From Hydrogenophaga sp. (lineage in GTDB: Bacteria > Pseudomonadota > Gammaproteobacteria > Burkholderiales > Burkholderiaceae_C), in contig NZ_JAUCZG010000003.1 of the NCBI RefSeq assembly GCF_030373225.1, forward strand, positions 141,488-205,487: a stretch of 64,000 nucleotides of DNA, written 5' to 3'. Within the stretch, counting starts at the first letter, position 1; each line of letters starts with the position of its first letter. The position numbers were made by a program, and so were the translations under genes. The notes below the pieces were generated by a model. It was not told where the DNA came from. It was given only the letters and a program-made list of their open reading frames with translations, and made no database searches. Of this stretch, positions 17,203 to 26,175 are shown piece by piece.

Positions 17203-18294
17203 TCAGCGCACGCTGGCCGCGATCTCGGCCAGCACCGCTGGTTCGGGCGCGGGCAGGTCGCCGGCCTGCACGGCTCGCAGGTACTGGCGGCGCATCCGCA
17301 CCTGCAGCTCTCCCCGGTTCTTTTTCAGCAGGGGAATGCCCAGCAAACGGATGCTGGCAAAGCAGAACGACGAATGGAAGTTGCGCTTGTTCACCACCGC
17401 TCGAATGTGGGCGATGGCCTGGGCACGCCACGCCTGCGACCCGCCCTCGGCCTGCAGCAGGGCCTCGCCCTGCGACGCCAGGTCGGGGTCGGTGTAGGCG
17501 CCGTAGGTCAGCGTCTGGCGCAGGAAGTCTGCAGGCTGCTGCTCGACCGCCGCCATGAAGCGGTCCCGGGAGTACAAGCCCTCGCTGGACACACCGGCGG
17601 CAAACAGCGCGCGGGAAAAACCGCGTTCGCCACGTCGCACCGTGAGGTATTTGTTGCTGGTGGAGACGTAGTTGTTCCAGTAATTGATGAACACCTCCGA
17701 GGTCAGCACCGGCCGCTTGATCAGGAAAAAATACGACAGAAAGATGCCGGCGTGCTCGGTGTCCGACCCGGGCAGATCGACATGCCTGAGCGCACCGAGA
17801 AAGTCAGCCCGTGACGACTCCATCGTGCCCAGCATCGTCTCGTTGTGGTCGAGCGGAAACCACACGCTGTCGTTCAACACGATGAGGCACTCGGGCGACA
17901 CCGACCAGTGCCAGAGCAAACGGATGCCGTCGCGGTATCCCCCGAAGTCGTAACCGAAATTCGGGCGTTCGACGAAACGCCAGACCCAGCGGCCCACGGT
18001 CTGTTCATCGACGGCGGAAAGGGGCGAGTTGGCCACCAGCACCACCGAATAGCCACGTTCGCTGAGATGGCGGCAGGTGGCCACCGCCGAAGCCGACAGG
18101 CCACGCGGCTGGTACACGAGGAAGATGGCGACCTTGCTGCGCAGCGGCGCCACGCCGTTGACGACACGAAAGTCGCCGGGAAACCGGCTGTCGAGTCGCC
18201 GCTGCCGGGCGGGGCCGATCAGTCGCTCGGGAATCGCCTGCAGCTGCTGTCGCGCGGTCTCGAGCTCGCGCCGGATCTTCCAGCCCGGGATCAT
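17203..18294 (-). CDS. RgpF-family (rhamnan synthesis F-like) glycan protein
   Basis: A 363-residue protein resembling the rhamnan-synthesis protein F family, which is linked to polysaccharide assembly in bacteria and is often glycosyltransferase-like. Visible marks are VAIFLVYQPRGLSASA, NFGYDFGGYRDG and LIVLNDSVWFPL. There is no signal peptide. The start at 18294 overlaps the stop of the upstream O-antigen ligase as ATGA, so it is translationally coupled to the surface-glycan operon. It is convergent with tolC with only four bases between. The sugar and linkage are unknown. Confidence 0.7.
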   Translation of the reverse strand: MIPGWKIRRELETARQQLQAIPERLIGPARQRRLDSRFPGDFRVVNGVAPLRSKVAIFLVYQPRGLSASAVATCRHLSERGYSVVLVANSPLSAVDEQTVGRWVWRFVERPNFGYDFGGYRDGIRLLWHWSVSPECLIVLNDSVWFPLDHNETMLGTMESSRADFLGALRHVDLPGSDTEHAGIFLSYFFLIKRPVLTSEVFINYWNNYVSTSNKYLTVRRGERGFSRALFAAGVSSEGLYSRDRFMAAVEQQPADFLRQTLTYGAYTDPDLASQGEALLQAEGGSQAWRAQAIAHIRAVVNKRNFHSSFCFASIRLLGIPLLKKNRGELQVRMRRQYLRAVQAGDLPAPEPAVLAEIAASVR

Positions 18295-19517
18295 GCGGCG
18301 GGCTCCGGCACCAAGGGTTGATGGCCGGGCAGACCGGGTGGGCGCCATCCGGCCATGAGCAAGGGCAGCACCGAGGCGAACAGGTGGCGCTCGGTCGTCA
18401 CCCAGAAGGGCCCGTTGATGAAGCTGTCCACGAACAGGATGGCCAGAAACGCCACCAGCAGGTTGCGGTAGCGTGGACCCAGCTTGAAGGCGGCCGCCAG
18501 CGCCCGCTGCATGAGCATCACGTAGAACACGAGTCCGAACACGCCGAATTCGACCGCCAGAAAAAGAAACTGGTTGTGCGGATGGAAACACGAGACCGAA
18601 CACACACCCGGATCGGTGTAGATGAGTTCGCTCAGCACCCGGTAGCTCGCGGTGCCATGGCCCCACAGAGGGCTGAGCAGAAACATCTCCATCGCGTTTT
18701 TCCACATCTCCAGACGAAAGCCGGTGGAGGTGGTGAGCACGCCGGCCTCGGTGTATTGCGCAAGGTCGGTCAGTACCTCGGCGACCCGCTCACGCAGCAG
18801 GGGCGACGACAGGAACAGAACCCCCATCGCGAGCACGACCAGCGCCAGCACGCGCACGCGCCATCGCGCCGGTGGCGCCACCCACGCCAGGGCACAGAAC
18901 ATCGCCAGCAACACCACCTGCCCCGTGCGACCCTGCAGCAGGTGCGTGATGCTGAAGACGGTGAGGGCCGCCACCAGTGCCCATGCCCAACGCAGCGAAG
19001 GCCTGCGGGCATCCAGAGCGATCACCACCGCCAGCGCGGTGAAGAACGACATCGCCAGGCCCTGCGCGATGTAGTCGTTGAACACGTGGTGGCTGACCCC
19101 GAAGCCCTGGTTGTTGCTGTCGGACCAGGGAACGGTGAACCAGATGTTGGCGTAGGTGCTGGCGACCGTGATCACCGACCCCGCCACAAACGCCAGCAAG
19201 CCGCGACGTTGCCAGCGTGGATCATGGAACAGGGTCAGCAGCATGAGCATCAGCGGCAGCTTGCTGTAGACGTACAGGTGGTGCCCCAGGTAGGCCCGGG
19301 GGGCATCGGTGTAGGTGATGCCGATCAGCACCAGGGCCGACAGCAGCACCGCCGGCAGCGTGATCGGATTGCGACGGATCACGTCGAACTTCCAGCGCCA
19401 GCGTCCGGACAGGAACCAGCCGATCAGGACCAGCAGGATGCCGATGTTGACCAGCGCAATCGAGGTGGGAACGCCGAGCAGCAGGGCCACGGCACCGCCC
19501 TTGGCGGTGTTGTCCAT
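18291..19517 (-). CDS. O-antigen ligase / Wzy-type polymerase family protein
   Basis: A 408-residue polytopic membrane protein of the Wzy_C (WaaL/PglL-like) superfamily, with 10-12 hydrophobic segments. The long periplasmic loop contains the family string LSPLWGHGTASYRVL and the FHPHNQFLFLAVEFGVFGLV segment with the H-N-x-F motif. These enzymes join or polymerise undecaprenyl-linked glycans at the periplasmic face. Ligase and polymerase cannot be told apart by sequence alone. A GTG at 19559 would extend the protein by 14 residues and overlap neuC. The gene lies between neuC and the RgpF-like gene in one operon. Confidence 0.82.
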   Translation of the reverse strand: MDNTAKGGAVALLLGVPTSIALVNIGILLVLIGWFLSGRWRWKFDVIRRNPITLPAVLLSALVLIGITYTDAPRAYLGHHLYVYSKLPLMLMLLTLFHDPRWQRRGLLAFVAGSVITVASTYANIWFTVPWSDSNNQGFGVSHHVFNDYIAQGLAMSFFTALAVVIALDARRPSLRWAWALVAALTVFSITHLLQGRTGQVVLLAMFCALAWVAPPARWRVRVLALVVLAMGVLFLSSPLLRERVAEVLTDLAQYTEAGVLTTSTGFRLEMWKNAMEMFLLSPLWGHGTASYRVLSELIYTDPGVCSVSCFHPHNQFLFLAVEFGVFGLVFYVMLMQRALAAAFKLGPRYRNLLVAFLAILFVDSFINGPFWVTTERHLFASVLPLLMAGWRPPGLPGHQPLVPEPAA

Positions 19518-19551
19518 GGCGGACTCGAAACGCGCGCGCGCGACCTGCAGG

Positions 19552-20673
19552 TCAATCACCGGCAAAGGCCTTCTGCAGCGGCTTGAGCCAGAAGTCGGGC
19601 CGGTTGAGCACCTCCACGAAGCCGGCGGCGGCATGCCCCGCCCCGAACAGGGTGTCCGCCTGGAAGCGCTGGCCCCAGCGCTCGCCGAGGAAAGCATCGA
19701 TCAGCTCGCGGTCCATCGCCGAGCAGGAGGTGATGGATGCCCCGCTGGCCCGCCGGTGCTGGCGCGTGCCCACGTCCAGGCTCGGCACGCCGAGAAACGG
19801 CGCTTCGCGCACGCCTGCGCTGCTGTTGCCCACCATCGCCGAGGCGTTCTTCATGAGCTCGGAAAAATAGTTGAAGCGCATCGACGGAATCTGCCGAAAA
19901 CGATCCGCCGGCAGACGCTCCAGCACCGCGAAGATGTCTTCGGTACCGGGGTCGTTGTTGGGGGCGATGACCACAAAATGGCGGCCGCTGGCTTGTAGCC
20001 GGTCGAACAGGGCTTGCGCCTGCGCGCCGATGGTCCCGGCCTCCGAGGTGACCGGATGGAAGATCGCGATGCCGTAGTCGTCGAACGGGATGGCGTAGCG
20101 CTCCTTCACCTGCGCCAGCGTCACACCCGACGGCCTGGCGTGGGTGTCGAGTTCGGGTGAGCCGATGTTGTAGACGCTCTCGGGCGATTCACCGAGCGCC
20201 AGCACACGCTGTTTCGCCCCCTCGGAGCTCACGAAGTGCGCGGCGCAGAGTTTGGTGTTGCAGTGGCGGATGCTCTCGTCGATGGTGCCCGAGACCTCGC
20301 CCCCTTCAATGTGGGCCGAGGGGATGTACTTCATGGCGCAGACGATGGACGCAGCAAGTGCCTCGACACGGTCGCCATGGATCACCACAAGGTCGGGCCG
20401 GTGCTCGTGCACGAAGTCGGAAAAACCCAGGATGGTCTTGGAGAGGATGAAATCCTGCGCGTCGCCTTCGCGCTGGTTCACAAACTCGAAAAAATCGGCG
20501 CCGGGGAAACGCTTGACCTCCAGCCGGGTCTCGCCATAGCGCCGCATCATGTGCATGCCGGTGATGAAGAAGCCCACCGCGAAGCCGGCGTGCTGGGCGG
20601 CCAGCGCGAGCGGTTCGAGCTTGCCGAAATCGGCCCGCGTTCCGGTGACGAAGAGCAGGCGCTGGCGGCTCAT
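19552..20673 (-). CDS. neuC: UDP-N-acetylglucosamine 2-epimerase (hydrolysing), NeuC/LegG type
   Basis: A 373-residue GT-B-like epimerase. GTRADFGKLEPLA (from residue 10) is the hydrolysing 2-epimerase start; HGDRVEALA, AHIEGGEVSGTIDESIRHCNTK and VGNSSAGVREAPFLGVPSLDVG carry the active-site residues of the NeuC class. NeuC makes ManNAc from UDP-GlcNAc; LegG homologs act on UDP-bacillosamine. The next-step enzyme NeuB is encoded immediately upstream (TGATG junction), so the gene belongs to nonulosonic acid synthesis. Whether the product is Neu5Ac or a legionaminic-type sugar is not settled by the window, although no dedicated Leg/Pse dehydratase or aminotransferase is seen here. Confidence 0.88.
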   Translation of the reverse strand: MSRQRLLFVTGTRADFGKLEPLALAAQHAGFAVGFFITGMHMMRRYGETRLEVKRFPGADFFEFVNQREGDAQDFILSKTILGFSDFVHEHRPDLVVIHGDRVEALAASIVCAMKYIPSAHIEGGEVSGTIDESIRHCNTKLCAAHFVSSEGAKQRVLALGESPESVYNIGSPELDTHARPSGVTLAQVKERYAIPFDDYGIAIFHPVTSEAGTIGAQAQALFDRLQASGRHFVVIAPNNDPGTEDIFAVLERLPADRFRQIPSMRFNYFSELMKNASAMVGNSSAGVREAPFLGVPSLDVGTRQHRRASGASITSCSAMDRELIDAFLGERWGQRFQADTLFGAGHAAAGFVEVLNRPDFWLKPLQKAFAGD

Positions 20674-21725
20674 CACGAATTCACTTGCGGTTTCACGCCG
20701 TCGAGATCGCTCCACAGCAATTGCTGGTTGCGCTTGACGGCGCGCGTGAGCCGGGCGCCCACGAGACGGTCGAAATGCTGCACCGAAATCTCCCCCGAGC
20801 CCGGTCGCCGCGCCCAGATGTCGGCAGGCGTGACCACATGCCCGGCGGGCAGGTCGCGGTCGGCCACCATGGAGCCGCGTGCGAAACGGTACACATCTTC
20901 TTCGGGTGCCGTGCGCACCTTGGGGTTGTGCAGCGCGGTGTGGATCTCGCGCGATCGGTCGATCAGGAACTTGAGCTCGGCCGGGTCCATCGAGCAGGAG
21001 ATGTCCGGGCCCTTGCGGTAGCGGGTGTCGGTGAAGTGACGCTCCAGGATGCAGGCGCCCAGGGCCACCGCCGAGAGCGCCATCTCGGGGCCGATGCTGT
21101 GGTCGGAGAAGCCGATCACCGCCCGCGGGAAGGCGTTCTTCAGTTCGGTGATGCCCTGCAGGCTCACGATCTCGGGTGGCGAGGGATAGAGGTTGGTGCA
21201 CTCCAGCAGCGCATAGTCCACCCCGGCATCGTCCAGCGCCTGCACCGAGGGCCGCATGCCGTCGATGGTCTGCATGCCGGTGCTCATGATGATGGGCCGC
21301 CCGAAGCTGGCGATGTGGCGGATCAGCGGCACGTGGTTGCATTCGCCCGAGCCGATCTTGAACGCGGACACACCGATGTCGTTGAGGAAGTCGGCCGCGG
21401 CGCGCGAGAACGGGGTGGAGATGTAGATCATGCCGAGCGACTCGGCATGTTTCTTGAGCGCGATTTCGTCGTCTTTCGAGAGCGCGCATTCTTCCATCAC
21501 GTCCCAGATCGATTTGTCGGCATTGGGCGGAAAGATCTGTTTCGCCTCGTCGGTCATCTCGTCGTCGACGAAGTGCGTCTGGTGCTTGACCATTTCGCAG
21601 CCGGCGCGGTGGGCTGCAAGCACCATGCCTTTGGCCACCTCCAGGCTGCCGCCATGGTTGATGCCGATTTCGGCCACGACCAGCGGGGGGTGTGCGGGAG
21701 AGATGTCGCGGTGGGCGATTTTCAT
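20673..21725 (-). CDS. neuB: N-acetylneuraminate (nonulosonic acid) synthase
   Basis: A 350-residue PEP-dependent synthase condensing ManNAc (or a related hexose) with phosphoenolpyruvate. The TIM barrel runs to about residue 280 and the C-terminal SAF (antifreeze-like) domain from about 285 to 345. Key strings are VVAEIGINHGGSLE, VKHQTHFVDDEMTDEAK, STPFSRAAADFL, GSGECNHVPLI and ERHFTDTRYRKGPD. The VKHQTH/NADKSIW region is very like the meningococcal sialic acid synthase from memory, which favours a sialic acid product. It is coupled on both sides: ATGA with the upstream transferase and TGATG with neuC. Confidence 0.92.
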   Translation of the reverse strand: MKIAHRDISPAHPPLVVAEIGINHGGSLEVAKGMVLAAHRAGCEMVKHQTHFVDDEMTDEAKQIFPPNADKSIWDVMEECALSKDDEIALKKHAESLGMIYISTPFSRAAADFLNDIGVSAFKIGSGECNHVPLIRHIASFGRPIIMSTGMQTIDGMRPSVQALDDAGVDYALLECTNLYPSPPEIVSLQGITELKNAFPRAVIGFSDHSIGPEMALSAVALGACILERHFTDTRYRKGPDISCSMDPAELKFLIDRSREIHTALHNPKVRTAPEEDVYRFARGSMVADRDLPAGHVVTPADIWARRPGSGEISVQHFDRLVGARLTRAVKRNQQLLWSDLDGVKPQVNS

Positions 21726-22657
21726 GAAGGCCTCTTGCCAATGGCGTCGGGGGATTGCAGGGAACCGGCGTAGAACGCCTGGATTCTGGAGCGCATGAAA
21801 CCCAGCGTCTTTTCACTCCAGATCAGCTTGCGCGATTTTTCGTCAACGATCACATCGCCCTCTTTCAGCGAGAGCAGTTTCTCGGGCTTGATCATCAGCC
21901 CGTTGAGCGTGACGGCCACCAGTGCGCTGCGCCGGCGCTGCACCCAGGGCAGGCGCGCCTTGATGTAGAGCCAGAAGCCCCAATGGAACATGTACTCGCC
22001 GGGAAACTTGACCGCGAAGGTGCCGGGAATGCGCACCATGTGCTCCTGCGCCACCCAACTGATGAAACGTTCGTCGGCCGCCATGGGGCGAAACTCCAGG
22101 CGCGGGTACTGCTCCAGCAGCGCCTTGAACCGCTCGGCAATGAAATGGCATTCGGCCGGGTGATAGATCACGAAAGACGAGTTGCCGCGCGCGTATCGGC
22201 GGCGATTGGTCCAGCGGTAGAGGGTGCGTCCGATCCAGCCGAACGGGATGATGGCGCTGTGCAGGATCGCCACGGTCTGCCGGTTCTCCATCAAGGCCAG
22301 GCCGGTGCCCAGGTCCCCCAGCACGATGGTGTCCAGATCGACATAGATCGCGGGCAGGTCGGTGGGCACGATGCCGTGCTCGAACATCACCAGCTTGGCC
22401 TGGCAGCCCGAGGTCTTGAGCCTGTCCTGCAGCCAGTAGTCGGGAAACCGGACCAGCCCGATGGCATCGGCCAGGCCGGCGTGTTCGCGGTCCGAGATCA
22501 GGATGAAGCGCGGTGGCGACGAGGCCTTGTCGGCGATGCTGCGCGCGAGGTTGTTGATGAGCGAGGTGGGGTACTTCGTGCCCCAGCAGATCATCACGCA
22601 CTGCCAGGTGGGCGCGGCGTACAGGTCCAGGTGATCGGTGTTCGGCTCACTCGCCAT
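21722..22657 (-). CDS. Putative glycosyltransferase with DxD motif in the neu operon
   Basis: A 311-residue soluble protein without a clear named family. IYVDLDTIVLGDL (Asp107, Asp109) is a DxD-type nucleotide-sugar/metal motif in the context used by GT8-like transferases. The N-terminal half (VMICWGTKYPTSLINNLARSI) looks like a Rossmann-like sugar-nucleotide domain. The C-terminus is basic and may touch the membrane. It sits between neuA and neuB with an 11-bp overlap to neuA and an ATGA overlap to neuB. This makes it a candidate for transferring the activated sugar or building its acceptor; that role is inferred only from position. Confidence 0.6.
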   Translation of the reverse strand: MASEPNTDHLDLYAAPTWQCVMICWGTKYPTSLINNLARSIADKASSPPRFILISDREHAGLADAIGLVRFPDYWLQDRLKTSGCQAKLVMFEHGIVPTDLPAIYVDLDTIVLGDLGTGLALMENRQTVAILHSAIIPFGWIGRTLYRWTNRRRYARGNSSFVIYHPAECHFIAERFKALLEQYPRLEFRPMAADERFISWVAQEHMVRIPGTFAVKFPGEYMFHWGFWLYIKARLPWVQRRRSALVAVTLNGLMIKPEKLLSLKEGDVIVDEKSRKLIWSEKTLGFMRSRIQAFYAGSLQSPDAIGKRPS

Positions 22658-23336
22658 GCGCGGCCCCCAGCGCGGCTTCGCAGCGTTCGAAGTCCTCCAG
22701 CGAGTCGATGTCCTGGCTGCGTTCCACCGGCATCTCCACCACCCCGATGCGCTCGGAGACGAAGCTGCCGCTGGCCACGAAACGTTCGGCGTTCAACACA
22801 TAGAGCGCACCGTTGGGACGCACCACCGGCGGCAGGCTCTGACGATTGGCGAAGCAATAGGCCGGATCCGACAGCGGCTGGAATCGGTTGCCGCGCAGCG
22901 TGCCCCACTTGAGCACACCCCGATCGGCGCTCGTGACCGACATCACCAGTTCGAAATAGCCACCGGCAAACACCGCCAGCGCGGCGTCGATGTCGCTGCA
23001 CCGGCGCAGTGGCGAAGTGGCCTGCAGCAACACCACCGTGCCGTGGCAGTCGGCGGCGTGCAGCGCGTGTTGCAGCACCGGGGCCATGGGCACGCTGTCG
23101 CCCGAGAGTTCGGACGGGCGCTCCACCAGCGTCACCTCGGCAGGCAGTTCGGCCCACAGCACCTCGGGGATGTCGGTCGTGATCACCACGCGCGAAGCGC
23201 CGGCCTGCAGCGCCTGGTCCACCGCATGGCGGTACAGGGGCTTGCCGGCCAGCGGGCGGATGTTTTTGGAGGGCAGGCCCTTGGATCCGGCGCGCAGTGG
23301 AATGACTGCGGTCCAGGCCGGCGTGGGAAGGGGCAT
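22647..23336 (-). CDS. neuA: CMP-nonulosonic acid (acylneuraminate) cytidylyltransferase
   Basis: A 229-residue CTP:sugar cytidylyltransferase. The nucleotide-binding start IPLRAGSKGLPSKNIRPLAGKPL is the family signature; LQATSPLR and a C-terminal SQDIDSLEDFERCE complete it. It activates the nonulosonic acid made by NeuC and NeuB to its CMP form in the cytoplasm. It is the first gene of the minus-strand operon neuA-GT-neuB-neuC-ligase-RgpF-like, and is divergent from the waaA pair with 133 bp between. The ATG at 23336 was chosen because the upstream extension is not family-like. Confidence 0.9.
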   Translation of the reverse strand: MPLPTPAWTAVIPLRAGSKGLPSKNIRPLAGKPLYRHAVDQALQAGASRVVITTDIPEVLWAELPAEVTLVERPSELSGDSVPMAPVLQHALHAADCHGTVVLLQATSPLRRCSDIDAALAVFAGGYFELVMSVTSADRGVLKWGTLRGNRFQPLSDPAYCFANRQSLPPVVRPNGALYVLNAERFVASGSFVSERIGVVEMPVERSQDIDSLEDFERCEAALGAAHGE

Positions 23337-23469
23337 CGGTGGGGTTCCTGTGTGGAAGGCGGCCCGCTGGGAGGGCCTGCCTGAGGGCGTAACTATACTG
23401 AATGGCCTTCGTCCGGAGCCCCTGGCGCGACGCGCAGGCACCCCCGCCCGTACCGTATCGTCCCCACTG

Positions 23470-24867
23470 ATGGCATCCCCCTCCTCCACGTCCACCGCCG
23501 CCCGCCCGTTTCCGCCCAGCTGGCGGCTGTCGTTGCTGATCGGCGTGTACGAGGCGCTGTGGCACCTGCTGCTGCCGGTGTTCCTGCTGTTCTTGTGGCA
23601 ACGCGGCCGGCGCGAGCCGCTGTACAGGGCGCACTGGAGCGAGCGTTTCGGTGCGGCGCCCACCGGGCCGGACCGCCCGGTCTGGGTCCACTCGGCCTCC
23701 ATGGGCGAGCTGCGCGGCGCCGCACCGCTGGTGCATGCCCTGCTGGCGGCGGGGTATCCGGTCTTCATCACCACGCTCACGCCGGCGGGCCGCACGGCGG
23801 CCCACACATTGTTTGCCGAAGCGATGGCGCAGCAGCGCCTGCGGGTGAGCTACGTGCCGTTCGAGCTCGGCTGGGCGGTGCGCCGGCTGATCCGGCGGGT
23901 GCACCCGCGCGCGGCACTCATGACCGAGATCGACACCTGGCCGGTGTTGCTCGCCACCATCCGCCGCCAGGGCGTGCCGCTGGCCATGGCGAACGCCCAG
24001 TACCCGAAGAAGAGCATCGTGCGCGACCGGAAATGGGGCGGCTTTCGCGCCGGCATCTTCCAGGCCTACGAGCTGGTGCTGTGCAAGTCCGAAACCCACG
24101 CCCGGCGCTTTCGCGACGTGGGTTGCGCGCAGGTGGTGATCGCGGGCGAGACCCGCTTCGACCTCCCGGTGTCGCCGCAGCAGATCGCTGCCGCGCGGGC
24201 CCTGCTCGAACCCTGGCAGCTCGCCACGGCCTCCTGCGGGCAGCGGCCGGTGCTGTGTTTCGCCAGCGCCATCGTGGGCGAAGACGAGCCGTTCATCGAC
24301 GCGATCCGGCAGGTGCAGGCGGGTCTGCAGGCCGCGGGCCTGCCGCCACCGCTGGTGGTCTACGTGCCGCGCAGCCCGCAGCGTTTTGATGCGGTGGTGC
24401 AGCTGTTTGAGGCGGCGGGCCTGCGCGTGGCGCGCCGCAGCCGCATGCTCGACGCCGCGCTGCAGCCCACACCCGATGCGCCCGACATGGCCGCCGTGGA
24501 CGTGCTCATGGGCGACTCGCTGGGCGAGATGTATTTCTACCTCGCGCTCGCGCAGGTGGTGGTGGTGGGCGCGTCTTTCGTGCCGATGGGCGCGCACAAC
24601 GTGATCGAACCGCTGGCGCTGAAGAAGCCGGTGATGGTCGGACCCAGCATCTGGGGCATCGAATACCCGGGCGTCGAAGCGCTGGCCGCGGGGGTGCTGC
24701 AACAGCACCTGACGATCGCCAGCCTCGCGGCCGCGCTGGTGCAACTGCTCACCTCACCCGCTGACTACGCACGCGCCATGGCGGGCGCCGATGCGTTTTA
24801 CGCCGAACACGGCGGCGCCACCGCCAGGCACATGGCCACCCTCGTGCCCTGGCTGGAAACCCGATGA
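23470..24867 (+). CDS. GT30 3-deoxy-D-manno-octulosonic-acid (Kdo) transferase, first paralog
   Basis: A 465-residue WaaA/KdtA-family transferase: an N-terminal membrane-associated stretch (residues 18-45), then WVHSASMGELRGAAPLV with the catalytic-type Glu80, ALMTEIDTWPVLL, and a C-terminal nucleotide-sugar domain with GDSLGEMYFYLALA and PMGAHNVIEPLALKKPV. GT30 enzymes add Kdo from CMP-Kdo to lipid A precursor on the inner face of the inner membrane. At 465 residues it is longer than typical WaaA (about 420-430). The next gene is a second GT30 that overlaps it by ATGA. Confidence 0.85.
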   Translation: MASPSSTSTAARPFPPSWRLSLLIGVYEALWHLLLPVFLLFLWQRGRREPLYRAHWSERFGAAPTGPDRPVWVHSASMGELRGAAPLVHALLAAGYPVFITTLTPAGRTAAHTLFAEAMAQQRLRVSYVPFELGWAVRRLIRRVHPRAALMTEIDTWPVLLATIRRQGVPLAMANAQYPKKSIVRDRKWGGFRAGIFQAYELVLCKSETHARRFRDVGCAQVVIAGETRFDLPVSPQQIAAARALLEPWQLATASCGQRPVLCFASAIVGEDEPFIDAIRQVQAGLQAAGLPPPLVVYVPRSPQRFDAVVQLFEAAGLRVARRSRMLDAALQPTPDAPDMAAVDVLMGDSLGEMYFYLALAQVVVVGASFVPMGAHNVIEPLALKKPVMVGPSIWGIEYPGVEALAAGVLQQHLTIASLAAALVQLLTSPADYARAMAGADAFYAEHGGATARHMATLVPWLETR

Positions 24868-26144
24868 CACCGGTGCGCCAGCCCCGGGCCCTGCAGGCCT
24901 ACCTGGTGGTGGCCCGGCTGCTCGCGCCGGTCTGGCACAAGGGCTTGCAGCGGCGTTTGCTGCGCGGCAAGGAAACGCCACGCAGCGTGCGACAGAAACT
25001 GGGCAGCGAATACGCCGACCGTCCCGGCGGCACCCTGGTCTGGGGCCACGCGGTGGGGGTGGGCGAATCGATGGCGCTGGCCGGCCTGTTCGCCCGGCTC
25101 GGCGAGCAGCGCCCTGACTGCAGCTTCCTCATCACCACCACCGCGCGCACCTCGGGTGATGCGCTGCGCACCACCGGCCTGCCGGCGCGTTGCCAGCACC
25201 AGTTCGCCCCGGTCGACACGCCCGAGGCCGTCGCGCGTTTCCTCGATCACTGGCGGCCGTCGCTGGCCTTGTGGTGCGAGATGGACCTGTGGCCCGCGCT
25301 GATCGCCGAAACCGACGCGCGTGCGATCCCGCGCGTGCTGGTCAACGCGCGCCTGTCGCCCGAATCGCTGGCCAGGCGCCGCTGGGGCCGCTGGTTGTAC
25401 CAGGCCCTGTTGCCCGGTTTTCGCGACCTGTTTGCACAGAACGAGGCCACCGCCGACGCGCTGCTGGCGCTGGGCGCACCGCGCGAACGGATCACGGTGA
25501 GCGGCACGATCAAGGCGCTGGTGCCCCCGCTGGGCTGCGATGCGGAGGACCTGCAGACCTGGCAGCAAGCCCTGACGGGCCGTCCTGTGTGGTTGCTCGC
25601 GTCCAGCCACCCGGGCGAGGAAGCCTTGGCCCTCGCGGCGCATGCGCGGCTGCGCGAACAGCGGCCCGATGCGCTGCTGGTGATCGCACCGCGCGCTCCC
25701 GCGCGCGGGCTGGAAGTGGCCACGCTCGCCGCCACAGCGGGTCTGCAGGACGTCCCGTTGCGCAGCACCGGTGCCCACGTCGCCACCCGCTGCCCGGTCT
25801 ACATCGCCGACACCATCGGCGAGATGGGGTTGTGGTACCGGCTCGCGCCGGTGGCCCTGGTGGGCGGCTCGTTCGCCAGCGTGGGCGGCCACAACCCGCA
25901 CGAACCTCTGGCGCTGGGCTGCGCCGTGCTGCATGGGCCCAACGTGTGGAACTTTGCCGAAAGCTATGAGCGCCTGGACAGCCTGCGCCAGGCCCGGCGG
26001 GTGGGCAGCGAGGCCGAGGTGGCGCAGGAAGTGGCTGCGGTGTGGGGAAGCAACCGGCCGGTGAACACCGCGGCCCTGGTGGACGCACAGGCCGAAGCGG
26101 TGATCGAGCGCGTTCTGGGCCACCTGCCCGATCCGGCGGTTTGA
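24864..26144 (+). CDS. waaA: GT30 Kdo transferase, second paralog
   Basis: A 426-residue GT30 enzyme of normal WaaA length. GHAVGVGES (Glu68), LALWCEMDLWPALI, ADTIGEMGLWYRLAPVALVGGS and GGHNPHEPLALGCAVLHGP are the expected motifs, the last two nearly identical to canonical WaaA. It has no long N-terminal extension and is the better match to the essential lipid A Kdo transferase. It differs clearly from the gene upstream, so the pair is not a recent duplication. Coupled translation (ATGA) suggests they act together. Confidence 0.85.
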   Translation: MTPVRQPRALQAYLVVARLLAPVWHKGLQRRLLRGKETPRSVRQKLGSEYADRPGGTLVWGHAVGVGESMALAGLFARLGEQRPDCSFLITTTARTSGDALRTTGLPARCQHQFAPVDTPEAVARFLDHWRPSLALWCEMDLWPALIAETDARAIPRVLVNARLSPESLARRRWGRWLYQALLPGFRDLFAQNEATADALLALGAPRERITVSGTIKALVPPLGCDAEDLQTWQQALTGRPVWLLASSHPGEEALALAAHARLREQRPDALLVIAPRAPARGLEVATLAATAGLQDVPLRSTGAHVATRCPVYIADTIGEMGLWYRLAPVALVGGSFASVGGHNPHEPLALGCAVLHGPNVWNFAESYERLDSLRQARRVGSEAEVAQEVAAVWGSNRPVNTAALVDAQAEAVIERVLGHLPDPAV

Positions 26145-26149
26145 GGGAA

Positions 26150-26164
26150 CCCGCCAGCGGCGGG
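26150..26164. terminator. Short stem between convergent genes
   Basis: CCCGCC, AGC and GGCGGG form a compact 6-bp stem in the 31-bp gap between the second waaA and algC. No T tract follows on either strand, so terminator function is only possible. Confidence 0.3.
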
Positions 26165-26175
26165 GGTGAACCCGC

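Noticed and set aside
23394..23399. TATACT as a -10 box for the waaA pair
   Set aside because: There is no matching -35 element at the right distance, so the promoter is not listed.
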